A DNA stretch of 64,000 nt, from assembly GCA_037478935.1 (NCBI GenBank), contig JBBFLR010000003.1:1-64000 (forward strand). Reading direction: 5' to 3'. The DNA comes from Candidatus Methanosuratincola sp. Lineage in GTDB: Archaea > Thermoproteota > Methanomethylicia > Methanomethylicales > Methanomethylicaceae. The translations under genes and the position numbers were made by a program. The notes under the pieces are model-generated. The model ran no database searches. It was not told the DNA's origin and saw only the letters and a program-made list of their open reading frames with translations. Positions 50,525-58,795 of the stretch are shown piece after piece; the stretch's first letter is position 1; the number at the start of each line of letters is the position of its first letter.

Positions 50525-50854
50525 TCACTTAATTAAGCCCTCGAAACGGTCGAAGCCAAGCTCCCTCAGGGTCTTCGTGAGCTGTGATATGAGCTTCTCC
50601 GAGTTTATCTCTGGTCCGATTCCTAAAACAAGGTACTTGGAACTGCTCACCGCCAAGACCACATACTTCTTCTTCGGTAGAGCCAGAACGAAGTAGTTCA
50701 TGGCTGGTATCCTATCGATCAGGATGGAGGCAATACTCTTTATCTTCTTACCTAGCCCCGGCCCTTTGTATATTATCTCTTCGCCGTCAGAGTTATCTAC
50801 CAGCATTGCCTCTTTTATTATCTCTCCATCCACCAGCACGTCAAGCACAGTCAT
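50525..50854 (-). CDS. Small protein, possible roadblock/LC7 domain
   Basis: 109 residues. The alternating beta pattern (LDVLVDGEIIKEAMLVD, MNYFVLALPKKKYVVLAVSS, SKYLVLGIGP) ending in an amphipathic helix (SEKLISQLTKTLRELGF) is like roadblock/LC7 proteins, which in prokaryotes associate with MglA-like GTPases or sensory clusters. There is no GTPase gene nearby. It could act as a scaffold in the chemosensory system. The match is structural intuition only. Minus strand, about 100 bp upstream of the ArnR-like gene. Confidence 0.4.
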   Translation of the reverse strand: MTVLDVLVDGEIIKEAMLVDNSDGEEIIYKGPGLGKKIKSIASILIDRIPAMNYFVLALPKKKYVVLAVSSSKYLVLGIGPEINSEKLISQLTKTLRELGFDRFEGLIK

Positions 50855-51009
50855 TTCTCGACCCTTTGTTACCTTAATTTTGCAACACCCTTTTTTAACG
50901 GTTTTCTGGATAGACGCTGCGGGATTTTTCCTGCTGTCGCCAGATCGGTGAGAGTCAGTCGCCTTACAAAGTCGGATTTATAGAAATATTATGTTTCAAG
51001 AGATAGCAG

Positions 51010-51228
51010 ATGGTGGCTATGAGCAAAGGCAGGGATCACTTCACTACTTCGGATTCTGATAACGGGCTAAGAGATAGGATAAGGGCAGTCATGTCCGAAA
51101 TGAATACTAATACTGAAGAGGTCGAGGATGTGATCTCTAAATTCGAGAGCAAGCTGGATGACATCTCTAACAGGCTAGACCGTCTCGAGAACAGGGTTTC
51201 GAGGCTTGAGAGGCATCTTGACCTTTGA
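51010..51228 (+). CDS. Small coiled-coil protein upstream of the MinD-like ATPase
   Basis: 72 residues (ATG at 51019 possible). The first 20 are polar and probably disordered; the rest is a heptad-repeat coiled coil, ISKFESKLDDISNRLDRLE and NRVSRLERHL. A TATA-like TTTATAGAAA about 30 bp upstream is consistent with a short leader. It ends at the SD region of the next gene. A small coiled-coil protein paired with a MinD/ParA-type ATPase suggests a partner or cargo adaptor. No family recognised. Confidence 0.6.
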   Translation: MVAMSKGRDHFTTSDSDNGLRDRIRAVMSEMNTNTEEVEDVISKFESKLDDISNRLDRLENRVSRLERHLDL

Positions 51229-51239
51229 GGTGTTCTGGG

Positions 51240-52037
51240 ATGACTGTAACGTGTGTGGTCCACTCTTACAGGGGCGGCACTGGTAAAAGCACCACCACCG
51301 CAAACCTCTCGGTGCTGCTTGCTGCCCTTGGAAAGAAGGTTGCCACTATAGATATGGACATAACCTCTCCGGGACTCCATGTGATATATAACGTCTCATC
51401 CCAGAGCATGAAATACACTCTCAACGACTACATATACAACAGGTGCTCCTTTGAGGAGGTCGTCCTTGATCTGACATCTCACCTTAAGCTTCCGCGAGGT
51501 GCCGTCTATTTCTTAGGATCCAGCATGAAGCCAGAGGAGATAGTGAAGGTGATAAGGGAGGGGTACAACGAAAAGTTCTTCAGACATGTAGCCGAGAAGC
51601 TCTACCAGCAGCACAATGTTGATTACGTGATCTTCGACACACATCCCGGCCTTAACGAGGATACTTTGTTGGCAATAATGTCAAGCGACATCAGCCTCCT
51701 CCTTATGAGGATGGACAAGCAGGACGTAACCGGTACCTACATAACCAGCCAGATCCTGAAGAAATTCGGCAGGATCAGCTATGTTATAATGAACATGATC
51801 CCGCCGAACTTGGCAGACTCCCCCGATCTGACCTCCGAGGTCTCCAAGATCATAGAGGCGTCCGTTATAGGCGTACTCCCCTTCTACGAGGAGGTGCTAT
51901 CGCACCGTTCCAGAGGCGTCTTCTGCCTCCATCACCCGCAGCACCCGTACTCGTCTCAACTCCTGAAGATATCCAGGAGGTTGCTCGAGCTGACCGCCAC
52001 TGAGACTCAGACAATAGATTTGATGAAAAGTAAATGA
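51240..52037 (+). CDS. MinD/ParA-like ATPase of the motility island
   Basis: 265 residues from the ATG at 51240 (GAGGTG about seven bases upstream; a TTG at 51225 is less likely). Deviant Walker A is RGGTGKSTTTAN (11-22), with KVATIDMDITSPGLHV as the switch I/A' region and VDYVIFDTHPGLNED as Walker B. The lysine that normally begins the deviant Walker A (KGGxGKS) is Arg11. No C-terminal amphipathic MinD helix is obvious. In Haloferax, MinD4 places archaella and chemosensory arrays at the pole; the position directly before cheA suggests a similar role. Confidence 0.8.
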   Translation: MTVTCVVHSYRGGTGKSTTTANLSVLLAALGKKVATIDMDITSPGLHVIYNVSSQSMKYTLNDYIYNRCSFEEVVLDLTSHLKLPRGAVYFLGSSMKPEEIVKVIREGYNEKFFRHVAEKLYQQHNVDYVIFDTHPGLNEDTLLAIMSSDISLLLMRMDKQDVTGTYITSQILKKFGRISYVIMNMIPPNLADSPDLTSEVSKIIEASVIGVLPFYEEVLSHRSRGVFCLHHPQHPYSSQLLKISRRLLELTATETQTIDLMKSK

Positions 52038-52047
52038 GGGATGGGTC

Positions 52048-54072
52048 TTGCCCGATGATGAGAGATATTACAGGGAAGTTTACATCGGGGAGACAAAGGA
52101 GCACATAAGCGAACTCAACAGGATCTTCCTTCACCTTGAGAAGAACCCTGAGGATCGCGAGGCTATAGAAGAGGCATTAAGGATAATGCATACCATAAAA
52201 GGCGACTCCGCGATTCTTGGTTTGGAAAAGATATCCAACACTGCGCACAGAGCCGAAGACGTGCTAGTGGCCGTCAGGGACAAGAAGACTGCCCTCTCAA
52301 CCGTTTTGATAGACTCACTAATACGGTCGGTCGACGAGATCGAGGAAGCCCTCAGGTCATTTGAGGCTGAGTCAAAGATTGGAAAAGGGATAGGGGTGGC
52401 CTTTAAGGAGCTTGAGAGCGCGATTGAGAAAATAGATGCCAATGTCAGTGGAGCTCTCAACAAGATTGATAACGTTCCCAAGGCATCGGATGTAAAGAAG
52501 GGTTCTCTGTCGCAGCCAGAATTTGGATCATCCTCTAGAAGCAGCGGTACATTCAGGATCAGGATAACAAACAATTTTGAAGCTCTTCTCAAACCAATGA
52601 GAGCATTCATAATACTAAAGGAGCTGGCTGAGTGCGGTGACCTTATCGAGACCGACCCACCAAACGCGAGTTTAGCAGACGGTAACTACGGCGAGACAAT
52701 CTATGCAACAGTTTCCACAAGCGACTTGGGCACGATGATCGAGGCATTAAAGAAGATACCTGGGGTTGTGTCTGTCGAGGCCGAGAGAGTAGAAGGAAGT
52801 ATGGCCTGTGAAGCGAAGATCTCAGCTGGAGAAAAGCTGATCGAGATAGACAGACTCGTCTCCTGCGTCGAGATTGAGAGCAAGGAGCAGGTTTCCGCTA
52901 AGATGAACATAGATCTCAAGGGAAGGCACAGGATGGAGGAGATTAAGGTTAGTGTTTCCAGCCTCGACCGGTTGTTCAACCTGGCCGGTGAGCTTGTTCT
53001 AGCGAAGTCCCGACTCGGCAACATTGTTAAGCTGCACGAGGACGACGAGATCAAGGACATTCAGAGAATGATTGATAGCATAGTCTCCGACCTCCAGAAT
53101 GAGGTTATGGGGCTTAGACTTATACCGATAGGTCAGGTCTTCGGCATCTTCCCTAGAACCGTGAGGGACATGGCCAAAGAATTGGGAAAGGAGATCGATC
53201 TCATTATAGAGGGTGGGGAGACTGCCGTGGATCGGAAGATCGTCGAGGAGATAGTCGACCCGATAGTTCACATAATCAGGAACTGCGTCGACCACGGGAT
53301 AGAGATACCCGAAGAGCGAATTAAAGAAGGCAAGAATGCTGTAGGGACCATCCGCATCAGAGCATCAAGAGACTCTTCACACTTTATCCTCGACATAGAG
53401 GACGATGGCAGGGGCATCGATCCGAAGTTCGTTAAGGAAACCGCTGTTTCAAGAGGGCTCATATCCCGTAAGAAGGCAGAGAGCATTACCGATGAGGAAG
53501 CTATCTATCTGATATTCACTCCAGGTTTCTCTACAAAGAAGGCCGTGACAAGCCTTTCCGGCAGGGGGATGGGCATGAGCGCAGTGAAGAGCAAGATCGA
53601 GGCGATGGGTGGCTCAATCCTGTTGAGTTCCTGCGTCGGTTCCGGCACGAAGGTTAGCATCAGACTCCCTGCATCTATGGTAACAATGAAGATCATAGTG
53701 GTGGGAGTAAAAGGACAGCCTTTCGCAATTCCTGTGGCCGAGATTGTGGAGATCGTGGAGGTTGGAGCCGATCAGATCAGATTTATCCAGGGGGCGCCCT
53801 GCATAAACCTGAGGGGAGATATTATTAGGCTACACAGGCTCGCCTGGCTACTCGGGATTGAGGAAGGCATCTGCAAGAGCTACTTCGCAGTGATAATCAG
53901 GAGGGGCGATGGAAAAAGTTTCGGGCTGCTCGTCTCTGAGGTAAGGGACGAGGACGAGGTCGCCATGAAGCCATTGCCCAAGCTTCTCAGGGGGATCAAG
54001 GGGTTCCTCGGTGCGACAATACTTGGAGACGGTAAGCCCACCTTCATAATCGATGTGATGTCCATTGTCTGA
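52048..54072 (+). CDS. cheA: Chemotaxis histidine kinase CheA
   Basis: 674 residues, TTG start with GAGGG seven bases upstream. Domains in order: P1 HPt with phosphorylated His48 (MHTIKGDSAILG); a P2-like linker (about 150-290); P3 dimerisation; P4 ATPase with N-box IRNCVDHGIEIPEER, G1 DDGRGID and G2 GRGMGMSAV; P5 CheW-like domain at the C-terminus (PFAIPVAEIVEIVEV). It phosphorylates CheY and CheB in response to receptors. All key residues are present. Confidence 0.96.
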   Translation: MPDDERYYREVYIGETKEHISELNRIFLHLEKNPEDREAIEEALRIMHTIKGDSAILGLEKISNTAHRAEDVLVAVRDKKTALSTVLIDSLIRSVDEIEEALRSFEAESKIGKGIGVAFKELESAIEKIDANVSGALNKIDNVPKASDVKKGSLSQPEFGSSSRSSGTFRIRITNNFEALLKPMRAFIILKELAECGDLIETDPPNASLADGNYGETIYATVSTSDLGTMIEALKKIPGVVSVEAERVEGSMACEAKISAGEKLIEIDRLVSCVEIESKEQVSAKMNIDLKGRHRMEEIKVSVSSLDRLFNLAGELVLAKSRLGNIVKLHEDDEIKDIQRMIDSIVSDLQNEVMGLRLIPIGQVFGIFPRTVRDMAKELGKEIDLIIEGGETAVDRKIVEEIVDPIVHIIRNCVDHGIEIPEERIKEGKNAVGTIRIRASRDSSHFILDIEDDGRGIDPKFVKETAVSRGLISRKKAESITDEEAIYLIFTPGFSTKKAVTSLSGRGMGMSAVKSKIEAMGGSILLSSCVGSGTKVSIRLPASMVTMKIIVVGVKGQPFAIPVAEIVEIVEVGADQIRFIQGAPCINLRGDIIRLHRLAWLLGIEEGICKSYFAVIIRRGDGKSFGLLVSEVRDEDEVAMKPLPKLLRGIKGFLGATILGDGKPTFIIDVMSIV

Positions 54073-54319
54073 GAACAGAGAGGATGCGAGAAAGGAGGCG
54101 GCTGAAGAGGAAGTTTTGTATAGCCTGAACGAAGAGATGCGCGCCATAAAGGAGATGGTTATTTCGATGAAAAAATCGGGCTGTGTGGATGCGGAAAAGG
54201 CAGCGGCGATTAGCAGATGCATAGAAAGGGCAGATATACTACTGAGGAACCTGGAGGAGAAGGTGAGGCGGCTAGAGCTAAAGGTAAACAAGTCAAACAG
54301 TAGTGTAGGGGAACCGTAA
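54065..54319 (+). CDS. Small coiled-coil protein after cheA
   Basis: 84 residues, TTG start overlapping the cheA stop by eight bases. Highly charged and helical: EEVLYSLNEEMRAIKEMV, then ISRCIERADILLRNLEEK and RRLELKVN, probably an antiparallel or dimeric coiled coil. Overlap with cheA suggests a stoichiometric role in the chemosensory complex. Resembles the coiled-coil protein at 51010 in character only. Unrecognised family. Confidence 0.55.
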   Translation: MSENREDARKEAAEEEVLYSLNEEMRAIKEMVISMKKSGCVDAEKAAAISRCIERADILLRNLEEKVRRLELKVNKSNSSVGEP

Positions 54320-54634
54320 CGGGCGGAAAACGAGCTTTAAAATTAAAAAAAAGACTTCAATATATCTGAGTGATAAATCTTCTGATGTTCGGGTCAGACA
54401 CACGCCGTCTGGTGCCTTACCCAAATAAAAGGAAGGCTTTACTGCGCTCCATCTCAAACAATTCCTCGCTTTGTAATCCAAGATCAATATGTTGGGTCTG
54501 CAAGGATCTTTTATTAGCTTTCGTACACGTGGAAATGTATACGACGAGAAAGAATTTCAGAATGGATGTGTGTCTTAGCGTCTCTAATAATTTAAAAAAA
54601 TTAAAAATTATTAAAACCACTCTCTCTTAATTTC
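54320..54634. other. Gene-free convergent gap between the cheA operon and the chemoreceptor
   Basis: 315 bp, AT-rich, with no convincing reading frame. T-rich stretches at both ends (around 54335-54350 and 54590-54615) could terminate transcripts arriving from each side. I see no repeat, tRNA or hairpin of note. Confidence 0.5.
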
Positions 54635-55615
54635 TTACTTCCTCTCCTCGCCCTTTGCATTCTTGATGTAATCTTCGATCAGCGAGGTGTTCTCCTCAAG
54701 CGAGGCATTCACCTCTTCTATGGCACTCGTTATCTCTTCCGACGCGGATGCATTCTCTTCTGCCGCCGCGGCAACTTCGCTTATTGAGCCCTGCAGCGAT
54801 CTTACTATATCCATGGCAGACTGGACTGCCCCCGCTCTCTTGGTAATTCCCTCTGATTGACTCACTGTGAATTCAGAAAGCATCTTGAGCGACTCTGAGC
54901 CCTGCTTCATCACGTCGCTGCCGGCGTTAATCTTCGAGGAAAGGTCCTTGACCCCGTCGAGTGTCTTGGAGGAGGCTTCTTGGACCTTCTTGATGATCTG
55001 TTGAGTGGCATCGACCGACTTTCTTGTCTCCTCGGCAAGCTTCCTGATTTCACCTGCAACTACCGCGAAGCCCCTGCCTGCGTCCCCTGCCCTAGCTGCC
55101 TCTATTGCCGCATTCAGCGCCAGCAGAGAGGTCTGGTCGGCGATATCTTTTATAGTTTCTATAACATCGCCTATCTTCTTACTTGCTTCGTCCAGGTAAT
55201 TTAGAGAGGGAGAAAGGGCTTCGAGCACAGACCTGATCTCCATGAGTGTATCCAGGCTCTTCTTTGCTTTACTCATTGTTTCCTCGGCAAGTTGTTTGCC
55301 TTGGCTGGCGTTTGCCGTAGCCTCTTCCCTTGATTTTATGACCCCTTCTATAACAGTCTCTGCTTTTTGGATCTGGCCTAAGATGTTCTGTATGGCCACA
55401 GATGTGGTCTGTGCACTCTTTGATATCTGCTGGACAGACTGGGCGATCTGTTGCATTGATGACGAAATGGTCAATTCCTGATTTCTTATCTTCTCGAGCA
55501 ATGATGCGTCAGCCTGTAATTCTGGCGTTTTCTCAGAAAAAGTCTGCTGCGGGGTTTCGTTCATCGTCCGCTTGCTATTCTTTAAACCTAGCAATTTTTC
55601 TCCACCTGAATCCAT
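54635..55615 (-). CDS. Soluble methyl-accepting chemotaxis protein
   Basis: 326 residues without any membrane span or recognised sensor domain. After a short polar N-terminus (about 40 residues) it is a continuous MCP signalling coiled coil. The hairpin tip carries the CheA/CheW contact sequence [18 protein letters not shown] and [17 protein letters not shown]. Glu/Gln/Ala-rich heptads on both arms offer methylation sites. It probably senses an intracellular signal or works through a partner protein. ATG with AAAGGA just upstream. It is the only receptor in the window and is divergent from cheW. Confidence 0.92.
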   Translation of the reverse strand: MDSGGEKLLGLKNSKRTMNETPQQTFSEKTPELQADASLLEKIRNQELTISSSMQQIAQSVQQISKSAQTTSVAIQNILGQIQKAETVIEGVIKSREEATANASQGKQLAEETMSKAKKSLDTLMEIRSVLEALSPSLNYLDEASKKIGDVIETIKDIADQTSLLALNAAIEAARAGDAGRGFAVVAGEIRKLAEETRKSVDATQQIIKKVQEASSKTLDGVKDLSSKINAGSDVMKQGSESLKMLSEFTVSQSEGITKRAGAVQSAMDIVRSLQGSISEVAAAAEENASASEEITSAIEEVNASLEENTSLIEDYIKNAKGEERK

Positions 55616-55648
55616 TTCCTTTAGCCATATGTATAAGTGGTTACGTTA

Positions 55649-55908
55649 AAGGCGACCAACTGTCGAGCCTTTATTTGGTTGAACTGTTTCTGCACCAAAT
55701 GGATAACCGCTGTTTGCGTCTAGTGCATCGCCTCCTGGCAATTCCTTGTATTTCACAGCCCAAAACTTCACCCGTTAGTTCATACACTCATAAATCCCCG
55801 TATGACTAATTTGGATCCATGCGAAACTGACAGGCACCCGCTAAAGTCTGCTTGAGCCATTGTGCCTTTTATTGTAGTAAGGGCCAACTGTCGACAGTTG
55901 GTCGCCTT
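55649..55908. repeat. 18-bp inverted repeat bracketing the mcp-cheW intergenic region
   Basis: AAGGCGACCAACTGTCGA at 55649-55666 and its exact reverse complement at 55891-55908 enclose 224 bp with no gene. The right copy is also part of an 18-bp perfect palindrome, CCAACTGTCGACAGTTGG (55884-55901). Each arm lies just upstream of the promoter of the gene on its side (mcp on minus, cheW on plus). It may be a shared regulatory site in two copies or the terminal inverted repeats of a small non-autonomous element of about 260 bp; no clear target-site duplication is visible. Confidence 0.6.
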
Positions 55909-55961
55909 AGGATATGACGTTTAATATCTTGGTATTGGCTTCTCATTTCAGGGGTTTTCGT

Positions 55962-56447
55962 ATGAACTCGGGCAGATCTGAAGTGCAGGCAATAACTTTC
56001 CAGTTGGGTAAGGAAACTTACGGCATTGACGTTCACCAGATCAAGGAAATAATTAAGGTCAGGGATTACGTAAGGGTGCCTAACTCGCCTGAGTACGTCG
56101 AAGGGGTAATAAATCTCAGGGGACTGATCACCCCTATCGTAAATCTCAGGACGATCTTCGGCATGGAGGACAAGGATTTCGACGAGAACTCGAGAATAAT
56201 AATGGTTGAGTTAGACTCCGACGTCATTGGCTTGATTGTTGACAGTGTTGTTGGTGTGATAACTGTGCCTTCCAATGAGATAATAAAGTCACCGTCCCTG
56301 ACCAACAACGAGTCTAACACCTTCATATCTGGGATCATCAGAACCGAGAGCCAGCTGATCATACTGATAAACGTTATAACACTCCTAAAAGAGAAGTATT
56401 CTGGCACAAAGAAGCCGGACAGGATGGCAGAGCTGATTAAGCAATGA
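55962..56447 (+). CDS. cheW: Chemotaxis coupling protein CheW
   Basis: 161 residues from the ATG at 55962 (GGGG seven bases upstream); the open frame upstream spans the TATA box GTTTAATATC and is not translated. SH3-like CheW fold: ITFQLGKETYGIDVHQIKEII, VRVPNSPEYVEGVINLRG, ITPIVNLRTIFGM and VGLIVDSVVGVI-like segments. It connects receptor and CheA. First gene of cheW-cheY-cheC-cheD-cheR. Confidence 0.94.
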   Translation: MNSGRSEVQAITFQLGKETYGIDVHQIKEIIKVRDYVRVPNSPEYVEGVINLRGLITPIVNLRTIFGMEDKDFDENSRIIMVELDSDVIGLIVDSVVGVITVPSNEIIKSPSLTNNESNTFISGIIRTESQLIILINVITLLKEKYSGTKKPDRMAELIKQ

Positions 56448-56460
56448 CGGTGTCCTGAGT

Positions 56461-56829
56461 ATGAGGGTCCTAATAGCGGACGACTCGGCATTCATGAGAA
56501 GTTACATCTCCAATATCGTCAGGTCTACAATTGACTGCGAGGTATTCGAGGCCTCGGACGGAGAGGATGCCGTCTATAAGTACAAGATCTGCCTTCCTGA
56601 TATTGTATTAATAGACCTGAATATGCCGAAGAAGGGCGGTATGGAGGCAATTGCCGAGATCCGGAAGATGGGAGACCCAAAGGTGATAGTCGTCACCGCA
56701 ATTGACCAGGATTGGGCAAGGAAAGACGCCTTGAAAAAGGGCGTATCGGGATTCATTACCAAACCTTTCAAGCCGGATGAGATCAGAAGGGTGCTGCTGA
56801 TGACTTTGGCTGCACAGAATATGAGGTAG
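56461..56829 (+). CDS. cheY: Chemotaxis response regulator CheY
   Basis: 122-residue stand-alone receiver. Acidic pocket Asp7/Asp8 (LIADDSAFMR), phosphorylation site Asp52 (VLIDLNMPKKGG), Thr79 (VVTAIDQ) and Lys101 (FITKPFKPDE). Archaeal CheY signals to the archaellum through the adaptor CheF; I find no cheF gene in the window. ATG 13 bases after cheW. Confidence 0.95.
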   Translation: MRVLIADDSAFMRSYISNIVRSTIDCEVFEASDGEDAVYKYKICLPDIVLIDLNMPKKGGMEAIAEIRKMGDPKVIVVTAIDQDWARKDALKKGVSGFITKPFKPDEIRRVLLMTLAAQNMR

Positions 56830-56835
56830 TTGATC

Positions 56836-57390
56836 ATGTTGCAGGATTCATTCTTCATGAATACAGCGATAATTGATCTTAGCGGAGACGGTTTAAGAAG
56901 GCTGGAGTCCGCGCTGGAAGAGTTCTGCTCGGTGAGACTGAATGGGGAGTGCAAGGTAATAAGAAAGTTCGAGGTCAAGAGTTTTCTTAAATCCCTCAAT
57001 CTAAATGAGGACTACTATTACGTTGGCATTCTTTCAAAGTTCAAGGACTTTAATGCATATATCATGATGATAATGGACACAGCAAGCGCCGACGAATTCA
57101 TAAGCAGGATGACTGGGAAGCACTTGTATTTGCTGGACGAATTTAACGAGTCGGCACTGCAGGAGCTGGCGAACGTTACTGTGGGCATCTTGTCCTCCCA
57201 GCTATCAAAGGGATTAGGGAGGAGAGTGGACTATAGTATTCCCACGACGGCGGTAGATTTTCCGTCTGCCCTTCTAGACTTGCTTTTAGCCGAGATCTCC
57301 GAAAGCGAGTCGACTAAATGCATTGAGATCAGTTTCACGAGCAATTCATTGCCGATATTTACGAAGATGCTGGTGTTCGGAGACAGTTAG
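56836..57390 (+). CDS. cheC: CheC-family CheY phosphatase with one active site
   Basis: 184 residues from the ATG at 56836 (GAGG nine bases upstream; TTG at 56830 also open). The phosphatase signature E-x2-N-x22-P is seen once, as Glu110, Asn113 and Pro136 (SALQELANVTVGILSSQLS to YSIPTTAV). Canonical CheC has two such sites. The N-terminal half contains no second copy (its equivalent reads DGLRRLESALEEF). It hydrolyses CheY phosphate and, with CheD, adjusts receptor adaptation. Flanked by cheY and cheD. Confidence 0.85.
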   Translation: MLQDSFFMNTAIIDLSGDGLRRLESALEEFCSVRLNGECKVIRKFEVKSFLKSLNLNEDYYYVGILSKFKDFNAYIMMIMDTASADEFISRMTGKHLYLLDEFNESALQELANVTVGILSSQLSKGLGRRVDYSIPTTAVDFPSALLDLLLAEISESESTKCIEISFTSNSLPIFTKMLVFGDS

Positions 57391-57425
57391 TAGGGGGATG
57401 CAATATAACCATCAAGCTCCGGATC

Positions 57426-57950
57426 GTGGACAGAATCAACAATTACACTGCTGGAGCCAACCTCATTGGGATAGGGGAGGGTGGATTTGTTCGGGGAAAA
57501 CGAATAGCGACACTTGCCCTTGGCTCTTGTGTGGCAGTCATACTGTACGATCCAGAGGAGAACCTCGGGGGAATAGTCCATGCAATGCTGCCTTGCCCCA
57601 AAGGTATGGTCTCGTCTCCAATGAAGTACGTTGACATGGGCGTCTGCACGCTGATTGATGAAATGATTCTTTCAGGCGCTGACCAAAAGAGGTTAGTTGC
57701 CGCTCTCATCGGGGGAGGAACGATCTTTAATTTCGGAGGGGAGCTTGCAATTGGTAAGAAGAACGTTGAGGCCGCGAAGTCGGTGCTAAGATTAAAGTGC
57801 ATCCCGATCGTAGTCGAGGAGACTGGAGGTAGGCGGGGTAGGAGCGTGGTCTTTGACGCATCCAGCGGCGAGGCCTTTGTTGCAGTCTCAAACCCGCCCC
57901 TCTTGGTCGGCTATGAACTTTTAGGCGAAGTCAAAGGATCGACAAGATAG
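57426..57950 (+). CDS. cheD: Chemoreceptor glutamine deamidase CheD
   Basis: 174 residues. Catalytic Cys35 in TLALGSCVAVILYD, His52 in GGIVHAMLP and a following Thr give the papain-like triad of CheD. GGGTIFNFGG and NVEAAKSVLRLKCIPIVVEETGG are also typical. It deamidates receptor glutamines and is regulated by CheC. The GTG at 57426 lacks a good SD, while AGGGGGA at 57391-57397 precedes an in-frame stretch with no standard start, so the true N-terminus may be slightly longer. Confidence 0.92.
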   Translation: MDRINNYTAGANLIGIGEGGFVRGKRIATLALGSCVAVILYDPEENLGGIVHAMLPCPKGMVSSPMKYVDMGVCTLIDEMILSGADQKRLVAALIGGGTIFNFGGELAIGKKNVEAAKSVLRLKCIPIVVEETGGRRGRSVVFDASSGEAFVAVSNPPLLVGYELLGEVKGSTR

Positions 57951-57976
57951 TCACAGGTATTCGCCGGAGAATTCGT

Positions 57977-58795
57977 ATGCAGCCGCCCGTTTCTGACGAT
58001 GACCTTAAGAGAATCATGACGTTGATTAAAGATAGAGGCTTTTCAGTCGACGCATACAAGCCAGATTTCCTCAAGAGGCGAATATACGCCAGGATGATAT
58101 CGACCAGGTCTCCAGCAGCTAGTGACTACCTCTTGTTTTTAAAGAAGAATGCTGATGAAGCCGTAACCCTTCTCGACAACTGCTCCATCAACGTCTCTGA
58201 ATTCTTTAGGGATCCGCCGGTGTGGACCAAGGTCACTGAACTGATAGCTGAGAAGGTAAGGGAGAAGACAGGTGCGGGTAACCGCTGCTCAATCCGTATC
58301 TGGAGTGCAGCATGCTCCTGCGGCGAGGAGCCGTACACCATAGCGATGGCGGTCAAAGAGGCGAGCCGGAGGATGCCCTTCATCACAATAGACGCAAGAA
58401 TCCACGCCACGGATGTGGATAAGGACGCAATAAAGAAGGGAGTTGAGGGTAGATATAGGGAGTGCTCGGTAAAGAGCATTCCTGCCGAACTGAGAGAGAG
58501 GTATTTGAAACGTGAAGGGGACTTTTACTCCGTAGTCGAACCGCTTAGACAGATGGTAAAATTCAGGGAACACAACATAATAGAGGATCCGCCTTTGATG
58601 TATTTCGATTTTATCTTCTGCAGGAACCTCCTGATCTACTTCTCTTTGAATGCCCAGAAGCGGGTCATAGAAAATTTTTGTACGTCACTCTTCAAGGGCG
58701 GATTCCTTGTGCTTGGCATGAACGAGGCGGTCCCGACAGGTATAAGCTGCTTAAAGCCCCTTGACACGAAGAGCAGGATCTACGTGAAAGTTTAG
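57977..58795 (+). CDS. cheR: Chemoreceptor methyltransferase CheR
   Basis: 272 residues. The N-terminal helical domain FLKRRIYARM is followed by the linker NVSEFFRDPPVW. The SAM domain has IWSAACSCGEEPYTIAMAV, INATD-like IHATDVDKDAIKKG and YFDFIFCRNLLIYF. It methylates glutamate residues on the chemoreceptor from SAM, opposing CheB. Last gene of the che operon; ATG at 57977. Confidence 0.95.
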   Translation: MQPPVSDDDLKRIMTLIKDRGFSVDAYKPDFLKRRIYARMISTRSPAASDYLLFLKKNADEAVTLLDNCSINVSEFFRDPPVWTKVTELIAEKVREKTGAGNRCSIRIWSAACSCGEEPYTIAMAVKEASRRMPFITIDARIHATDVDKDAIKKGVEGRYRECSVKSIPAELRERYLKREGDFYSVVEPLRQMVKFREHNIIEDPPLMYFDFIFCRNLLIYFSLNAQKRVIENFCTSLFKGGFLVLGMNEAVPTGISCLKPLDTKSRIYVKV

